From Multifurca ochricompacta (taxonomy: Eukaryota; Basidiomycota; Agaricomycetes; Russulales; Russulaceae): a DNA stretch of 64,000 nucleotides. The notes below the pieces were generated by a model. It worked only from the letters and a program-made list of their open reading frames with translations. It searched no databases and was not told where the DNA came from. The stretch lies in assembly GCA_022496185.1 (NCBI GenBank), contig WTXG01000034.1, forward strand, positions 1-64,000, in the 5' to 3' direction. Of the stretch, positions 58,214 through 64,000 are shown piece by piece (the first letter of the stretch is position 1; each line of letters starts with the position of its first letter). A program made the translations under genes and the position numbers.

Positions 58214-61200
58214 ATGCACCGTCCGTCCGTTCGGCAGCTTCAGCTCCGACAGAGCTTAGCTGTATGGCGAAGCTATCACGATGAATCCTTTGGGTTCCGA
58301 AAGCCCCGCGCGTTCACCTTACCTGATTGTGAGTTGATTGATTCTTTTTTGTTAGTCCTGGAGATGCCTTCCTTGTCTTTGGTGCATACCCCGTGCAACT
58401 CTACTGAATGACGCACATACATATGAGGAGATGGAGAAAACGAAGCACCGATTATGCACTTTGCTGGGTTATTGAATTGCCTGACCTGATCTCCATCTCC
58501 CCACCTAGACTGTCCGACACAGCTACAGAACCGAGTCGAAAACGCTCCTTTGCTTCGATATGTTGACTCATTACGCATGCACGGACATCGCGCTGCGCGC
58601 ATTGACCCCCTGGACCTCCTACAGCGCGACGACGTTGACGCCCTTGACCCGAAGCGGTATGGGCTCGTGGACGGCTCAAAAACATACGACGTCAACGGAA
58701 TCTTATGGACCAAACGCGTCGGCGAGGCCCCAGACAATGCGGAACACTGGACCTTACGTGATATTACGAACCACCTGCGCACGATATACGTGGGGCGCAT
58801 CGCGTACGAGTACATGCACTCTCCCTCTAAGACCGAGCGCCTCTGGTTCTCTCACATGCTCGAAGCGCGCACCCCGCCGCTCCCGGATGCTCGTCAGAAA
58901 AAGCGCGTTCACGAGCTCCTCGCGCAGAGCGAGACGTTCGATCAGTTTCTCCAATTGAAGTTCCCCAACCTGAAGCGCTATGGTTTGGAGGGAGGCGAAT
59001 CGATGATTCCTGCGCTCGATGCGCTTTTTTCAGTTGCCGCTCGAGGTTCGAAGATATCCTTTTCGTGTTTTATTTTATTTTTACTTTTTTTAAAAAACAC
59101 TCCCCGAAATCCGTTTGCTCATTCCACATCGCTAGCTGGCGTACAGCATATCATACTTGCTATGCCCCACCGAGGTCGCTTGAACCTACTGGCGGGTCTA
59201 CTGCAAATGTCTCCCACTTCTCTTTTCCATAAAATCAAGGGAGGCTACGAGATCCCCGAGGAACTCGGAGCCGTCGGTGATGTGATAAGTCATTTAGGTG
59301 CAGTTTTCTGCCTCTGTCTTTTCGCTGCGGACGCTGAATGTCCTCTCGCAGTCGCATCGCCGACTTTGACGTATGACGGTGCTGATGTCAAAGTATCTTT
59401 ACTCCCGAACCCTTCACATTTGGAAGCCGTGAGCCCAGTTGCGCTTGGTAAGACCCGTGCGAAGCAGTACTCGCTCCTTAACACGTCTCCCGAGGATTGC
59501 ATGCTCGGTGATAAAGCTATGTGCGTTCAGTTGCACGGCGATGCGAGCTTTACGGGACAGGGGGTGGTGATGGAGACCCTTGGCCTAAGTACGTTTGTCC
59601 TGGCGCTTGAATTCTCGATATTCAAAGTGCTTCTAGGCAATCTACCTCATTTCACGAGCGGAGGAAGCGTTCACATAGTCGTTAAGTGTGTATCGTCGCT
59701 GTGTGCCCATTGCATTGTCTCTAAACCACCTTCTATACATGCAGTAACAGGTAAAGTTTTTCACAATTTAGCAAGCGGTCTCGTTAAGCACTTCCTCAAA
59801 GCATCGGCTACACAACTCCGGCTTCAAGCGCGCGCTCCTCGTTGTACTGCTCTGATATCGGCAAGATGATTAACGCTCCCGTACTCCATGTCAATGGCGA
59901 CTATCCAGAAGGCAAGGTCAAACACTTTTTCATCAATTCTTCTGCTCATCCTCATCACACTTGCAGATGTCGCTCGTGCTATTGACGTCGCATTCCAATA
60001 TAGGCATCATTTCCGCAAGGACGTGATAATCGACCTACTGGTATATCGTCGCTGGCGAGTCCCCCTTTCCTGCCGCTGGCGGTCCTCGATTGCACTCAGT
60101 GAACTCATGCTCATGTTAACAGGGGCCACAATGAACTCGACGAGCCAGCGTTCACGCAACCATTGATGTACGAGAAGATTCGGTCCAGGAAGTCGGTCCC
60201 TGCGCTTTACGAGGAGAGGCTTATTGTGCGTCTGTCAATCATTCCCCTTTCATTGTCCTGATCTCCGAGGGGGTTTCTGCCCAGTCGGATGACGTTATCA
60301 CCTCTGCACATGCACAGGCCGTGCGTGACGCGGCTCGTAGCCGTCTTGACGTCGAGCTCGCTCAAGCAGATACGTACACCCCCACAGCGACGACGATGCT
60401 GCAGGGCCAGTGGAAAGGCATCGTGTGGCCCGCGGATAAGAAAGCGGAGCGTAATCCCGCAACGGGCGTGGCGCGCGAAGTGCTAGAGGGCGTCGGGCGT
60501 GCGAGCGTTATGGTTCCTTCTGGATTTGTGCGTCCAATTTGGCTTTCCCCATGAGCAAGTTGGCTTGACCGGCTGATGTACGCGCACGGCACTGCAGGAG
60601 ATCCATCCGAGACTTCAGCGCCATGTAAAGCACCGGTTGCAGACAATTGAGAAAGGTACGGGTCTGGATTGGGCCACTGCCGAAGTGAGTTGGGTTCTCC
60701 TTGCCCTCTCTCCTGCCAAATCCCAGCGAAACGGTTCGGTTAGGCTATGGCGTTCGGATCATTAATGTTGGAAGGTTGCGATGTACGTATATCGGGTCAA
60801 GACGTTGGACGCGGAACGTTCAGCCAAAGGTACGTAGTACAACCCCGATGGTGGCCGGGAGTGCATACTTATAGTTGTGCCACGCAGGCATGCGATGCTA
60901 GTTGACCAAAAGACGGAGTCCGTGGTCGTTCCTTTGAACGCGGAACTAGGCTCCCAGGGCAAGCTCGAGCTCGCAAATAGTGTGTAACTTTGTCTGTTTA
61001 TCGCACACAGGCCGAAGTGATTTCACAGGTTCTTTGAGCGAGTTGGCTGTACTTGGCGTAAGTCAGGCTTGTGTGCTAGTCAGGGAGGGTCATGTCTTCT
61101 AAAATAGGAAATGCCTATCAGTTCGAATATGGTTTGAGCTGGGAAAAACCGAATATGTTACCAATTTGGGAAGCTCAGGTGGGTTTTTTTATGTGTGTCA

Positions 61201-62284
61201 ACCCTTTCTGATCTCGGCTGATCGTTGTACGCAGTTCGGAGATTTCTTCAATGGTGCTCAGGTGAGGGAATGTCTCGCTGAGAAGTTTAGACGTGTTCCT
61301 GAGAAAATTCGTGCCTATGGCCACAGGTCATCATTGATACGTTCATCTCATCTGCGGAAAGTGTGTGACCAAAATTCTTGTGATGTGATATATCTGATGA
61401 GTTTCTGGCATCTGATGCTTCTCATAGCCAAGTGGTTGAAACAGAGTGGAATCGTCTTACTTCTCCCACATGGCCTTGATGGTGCTGGCCCGGAGCACTC
61501 CTCTTCACGACTGGAACGTATGCTACAGGTCGAGTTTCTAGGCATGTGCGAGGGGCGGAACCTTGACTGACTTGAGGCACGTAGCTGACGGATGACCGGT
61601 TCGAACCCATCGGCGAGAGGCACATAAATGTAAACATGCATGTTGCCTTTCCGACGACCCCGGCGCAATATTTCCATGTTCTTCGCCGGCAGATCAAGCG
61701 GAACTTTCGCAAACCGTTAATCGTAGCTGCGCCTAAAGGTCTCTTGCGTCTTCCTGTACGTGTTATGTGTGGTTCACGCGCACTTTAGCGGTGATGAGGA
61801 AGTACCACCCCCGCTCATTGATTGATTGATCCGACAGGCCGCGTCTTCGTCGTTGTCCGATCTTGAGGGGTCATGCACGTTCCAACCCGTGCTGCGAGAT
61901 CCGCTCGTGGAGGCACGCATCGCAGAGCGAGTCGTCCTCGTCTCGGGTAAGCTCTATTACGACCTCGTGAAAGAGCGAGACGCACGGGGTCTCGGCCAGC
62001 GCGTCGCGCTGGTCAGAATTGAGGAGTTATGTCCGTTCCCGTTCGAGGAGTTGCGTGAGGTGCTTGGCGGGGCGACAGCGGGCGAGGTGTTTTGGGTGCA
62101 GGAGGAACCTCGCAACCAGGGGGCGTGGCCGCACGTTGCCCTGCGCGTTGGTCATATCCTCGAGAAACCGGTCGTGTATCATGGACGTCATGGGGGCGCT
62201 GTGCCTGCGCCTGGTGTTGGTAAGCTCTATCGCGCGCAACAGGAGGTGGTGATCAAAGGGGCATTCGAGGGGTTGGGATCGTGA
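58214..62284 (+). CDS. DHTKD1: Mitochondrial 2-oxoadipate dehydrogenase E1 (DHTKD1-type)
   Basis: Thiamine-diphosphate E1 enzyme expected to convert 2-oxoadipate towards glutaryl-CoA in lysine and tryptophan breakdown, with DLST and DLD partners. My model has 20 exons: 58214-58328, 58509-59045, 59136-59297, 59352-59588, 59637-59685, 59745-59750, 59802-59911, 59967-60054, 60123-60225, 60285-60527, 60598-60684, 60744-60829, 60888-60979, 61029-61057, 61122-61178, 61235-61261, 61327-61360, 61428-61528, 61585-61755, 61838-62284. They sum to 2781 nt, 926 residues, near the animal enzyme. An Arg-rich start ([13 protein letters not shown]) suits mitochondrial import. Motifs: [12 protein letters not shown] (about 63), GGES (201), [10 protein letters not shown] (226), HGDASF (333) with NN at 367-368, HVNGD (398), [14 protein letters not shown] (596), PHGLDGAG (701). 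[10 protein letters not shown] and HVNGD favour DHTKD1 over 2-oxoglutarate dehydrogenase. No defect seen. Confidence 0.9.
59745..59750 (+). other. 6-nt micro-exon of the DHTKD1-type gene
   Basis: TAACAG between introns 59686-59744 and 59751-59801. Joined exons read GTT AAT AAC AGC ATC GGC (VNNSIG). Skipping it removes the second Asn and the Ser while keeping frame. Confidence 0.85.
59912..59966 (+). other. GC-AG intron in the DHTKD1-type gene
   Basis: Donor G|GCAAGG, acceptor TTGCAG, 55 nt. Only this donor restores the conserved YPEDVARA reading. The nearby GT (59917) would shift the frame. Confidence 0.85.
60055..60122 (+). other. Second GC-AG intron in the DHTKD1-type gene
   Basis: Donor CTG|GCGAGT, acceptor TTAACAG, 68 nt. 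It gives the conserved YRRWGHNE. Confidence 0.85.
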
Positions 62285-63319
62285 AGCCAGCCAGCTAACT
62301 AGCTAACCATATACCGTGTTGCCCGGTTGTTTGGCGGGGATGGCATGAAATTGTTAAAACTAGAAATGGGAGGGCTCGGGAGCGGGGTGGGAGCTGGGGG
62401 GGGGGGGTAGTTATGGTATCTAAAATAAAATACAGTGTACAGAATCGTGATTAAACTGTCAATGGGATTGGATTGACTGATGATGATGAAAGAGGTTTTC
62501 CCAACGACGAACTATTTTATTTTATGTTTACGGCAAGAGTCTATAACTATAAAAGAAAGGTATGTGAGAGTCTTCACACACACACTAAGGCACCGCCTCT
62601 AAGGGACGCCGATCGTTTTTATATCATATTATTTATATCATATTATATTATATTATATTATTTTATTTTATATTATGAGCTCATCAAAAGAGGGCTAAAA
62701 TCAAGCATTCCTCGGCAAATCGGTCTCGGTATTGCAAACGAACAGTTGGGTGTGTGGGTGTCTGGTACGAGGTACGGGTTACGGGTAACTCATTCAATCA
62801 AAAGTGAGTGAGTGCACGTGGAAACGGAATGACCACATCATTAAAAACGAAAAACTAAAACTAAAACTTTCTAGAACCCTGTGTGTGTGTTAGTTGGGAC
62901 ATCTTCCCGTCCCCCTCCGTCTGTCCCCTCCGTCACCTCACTCTCCCCTTCCCAGTTCAAATGATCCTGTCGAACACTACCATCTGATTATTTTTCCTAA
63001 ATGTTGTGCTAGTCCCTCCTTTTTCCCTTTTCCCTTTTCCTTTTCTTTCTCTGGTAAGTCTGAGGCCTTTTTTTCCAAAAAAAAAAATACCACCTGACTG
63101 ACTGATTGTAGAAAGGAAAGATAAAACACATCACACCTCTTCAAGCCCTTTTTTGCGAAACCTACCATCTCTCTCCCTATCCTTCCCTATCCTATCTCCC
63201 TCTTCTCGCTCCCTTCCTCTCCCTCTCGTCCTTTATCATCACACACACTCTCACACTCTCTTCAGTCCCTTTGACGCTTTATGCGCCCGTCCATTTTGCC
63301 ACCTAGCTAAGGCCCACAA
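62285..63319. other. Intergenic region
   Basis: Holds an AATAAA-like signal (62424-62429) about 140 nt after the DHTKD1-type stop, a G run near 62400, an AT-rich TATTA repeat (about 62620-62675), and from about 63000 strongly pyrimidine-rich tracts typical of fungal promoters upstream of the next gene. Confidence 0.5.
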
Positions 63320-64000
63320 ATGGCTACCAAAACTCAAACCACACCCTCCGCCTTCTCTCGTATTCGCTCCGGTTTCGGTCACAAACTCTCCCGCTCACAT
63401 ATCCCCCCCGAGCCACCAGAAATCGCAACCGGCGACGACTGGTACATGCCCTACAACGGGCCTTACGAGCTACCTCCCACCGTTCCACGCACCCAAAATC
63501 GTGACAGTTGGGGTCAGTTGCTCGGCTCAGTCTTGAACAACCTCGGGGGTTCTAGTGTCAAGCTGTCCGATGGGCAGGGACAAGAGCGATTAGATGGGCG
63601 TGTAACTGGAGGGAGGATCAATTATGCTCTCCCGAATAGCGGCGCGTATAGTTCTCATCCTTATCGCATGAATGCTGCGTCGGACGCGTCGGACGCGCCT
63701 GGAATGTCCATTTTGGGTTCTCAGCGCCGCCGTACTGTTTCACATTCGCATTCTCTACGTGGTGGGGACCGCCCTGCGTTGATCACAACAACATCCACCA
63801 CCGCTTTTGCGAATACTGATACTACAGGCGGCGTGGGAGAGTCCCCAAGGCCAGCCCAAAGATCCCCTCTCTATCCGTCCTCTCCTACGGGCGCATCGAG
63901 CCGTCTGAGCTTTGCCGGCCTTCTCACTTTTGGTAGCTCCACTCGGAAGTCTCGTCCTGATTCCACGCACGCCGCAGCGCGGCAGCGTTCAGGAAAGCGC
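63320..64000 (+). CDS. Unrecognised protein, 5' part (runs off the window)
   Basis: An ATG at 63320 in the context ACAAATGGC opens a frame with no stop to the window end (227 codons). It follows a CT-rich presumed promoter and leader. The protein is rich in Ser, Arg, Gly and Pro, with MPYNGPYELPP near residue 43, DASDA repeats and SHSHS; it looks disordered. I recognise no domain. Codon use and absence of stops support a real host gene. Confidence 0.6.
   Translation, partial: MATKTQTTPSAFSRIRSGFGHKLSRSHIPPEPPEIATGDDWYMPYNGPYELPPTVPRTQNRDSWGQLLGSVLNNLGGSSVKLSDGQGQERLDGRVTGGRINYALPNSGAYSSHPYRMNAASDASDAPGMSILGSQRRRTVSHSHSLRGGDRPALITTTSTTAFANTDTTGGVGESPRPAQRSPLYPSSPTGASSRLSFAGLLTFGSSTRKSRPDSTHAAARQRSGKR

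Noticed and set aside
58550..59869. A 439-codon uninterrupted frame as the complete E1 gene
   Set aside because: It reads through five introns and loses conserved sequence; the spliced model restores all motifs and divides by three.
58214..62284. 2-oxoglutarate dehydrogenase E1 (KGD1)
   Set aside because: Length of 926, [10 protein letters not shown] and HVNGD fit DHTKD1 better; KGD1-type proteins are longer and usually read HVNADD. A phylogeny would settle it.
1..64000. CRISPR array, prophage, operon or rRNA genes
   Set aside because: No regularly spaced repeats, no bacterial gene organisation and no rRNA-like sequence were seen; introns and element types are fungal.

Overview
The window looks like a basidiomycete fungal chromosome segment. 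The clues are introns of about 48-90 nt, TATA and CT-rich promoters, a mitochondrial DHTKD1-type gene with 20 exons, a Crinkler-type gene, and a heavy load of Tad-like LINE, copia, chromovirus-type gypsy, hAT and Tc1 elements. The species cannot be named from the sequence. About 50 kb (3.1-53.3 kb) is almost entirely nested transposons, between a Crinkler-like gene on the left and a conserved metabolic gene on the right.

Layout. 0.5-2.9 kb: Crinkler-like gene with a P-loop, three introns and two one-base frame breaks. 3.1-12.3 kb: full-length LINE on the minus strand with a 16-bp target-site duplication (TSD), carrying a 1.47-kb non-autonomous hAT-type element. 12.4-39.2 kb: copia-1 is truncated by copia-2; copia-2 contains gypsy-1, which contains gypsy-2 and a solo LTR. 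39.2-40.8 kb: a near-perfect 1.6-kb palindrome of a Tc1 element. 41.7-47.0 kb: a 477-bp hAT-type element split by copia-3. 47.4-48.8 kb: second copy of the 1.47-kb hAT-type element, inverted. 49.1-53.2 kb: a LINE 3' fragment holding a 222-bp TG...CA element with a tRNA-like sequence, and a hAT-type element that holds a truncated LINE, which holds another hAT-type element, which holds a solo LTR. 53.3-58.2 kb: LTR remnants, then sequence with no gene I can support. 58.2-62.3 kb: intact DHTKD1-type gene. 63.3-64.0 kb: 5' part of an unrecognised gene that runs off the window.

Most insertion boundaries come from matching TSDs: 5 bp for LTR elements, 8 bp for hAT-type elements, 14-16 bp for two LINEs. 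The autonomous elements are decayed. At least 18 in-frame stops are all TGA, as expected from CGA to TGA change, and 12 of 13 differences between the copia-3 LTRs are CpG transitions, which points to cytosine methylation and deamination. Many one-base frame breaks also occur, mostly in short homopolymers; mutation and assembly under-calling cannot be told apart here.

The most notable observations are: a 6-nt micro-exon that completes the thiamine-diphosphate NN motif of the DHTKD1-type gene, with two GC-AG introns in the same gene; Tf1-like self-priming signals in both gypsy elements; a third open reading frame with zinc knuckles downstream of the chromodomain in both gypsy elements; the tRNA-bearing LTR-like element; and the Tc1 palindrome, which would give hairpin RNA if transcribed.
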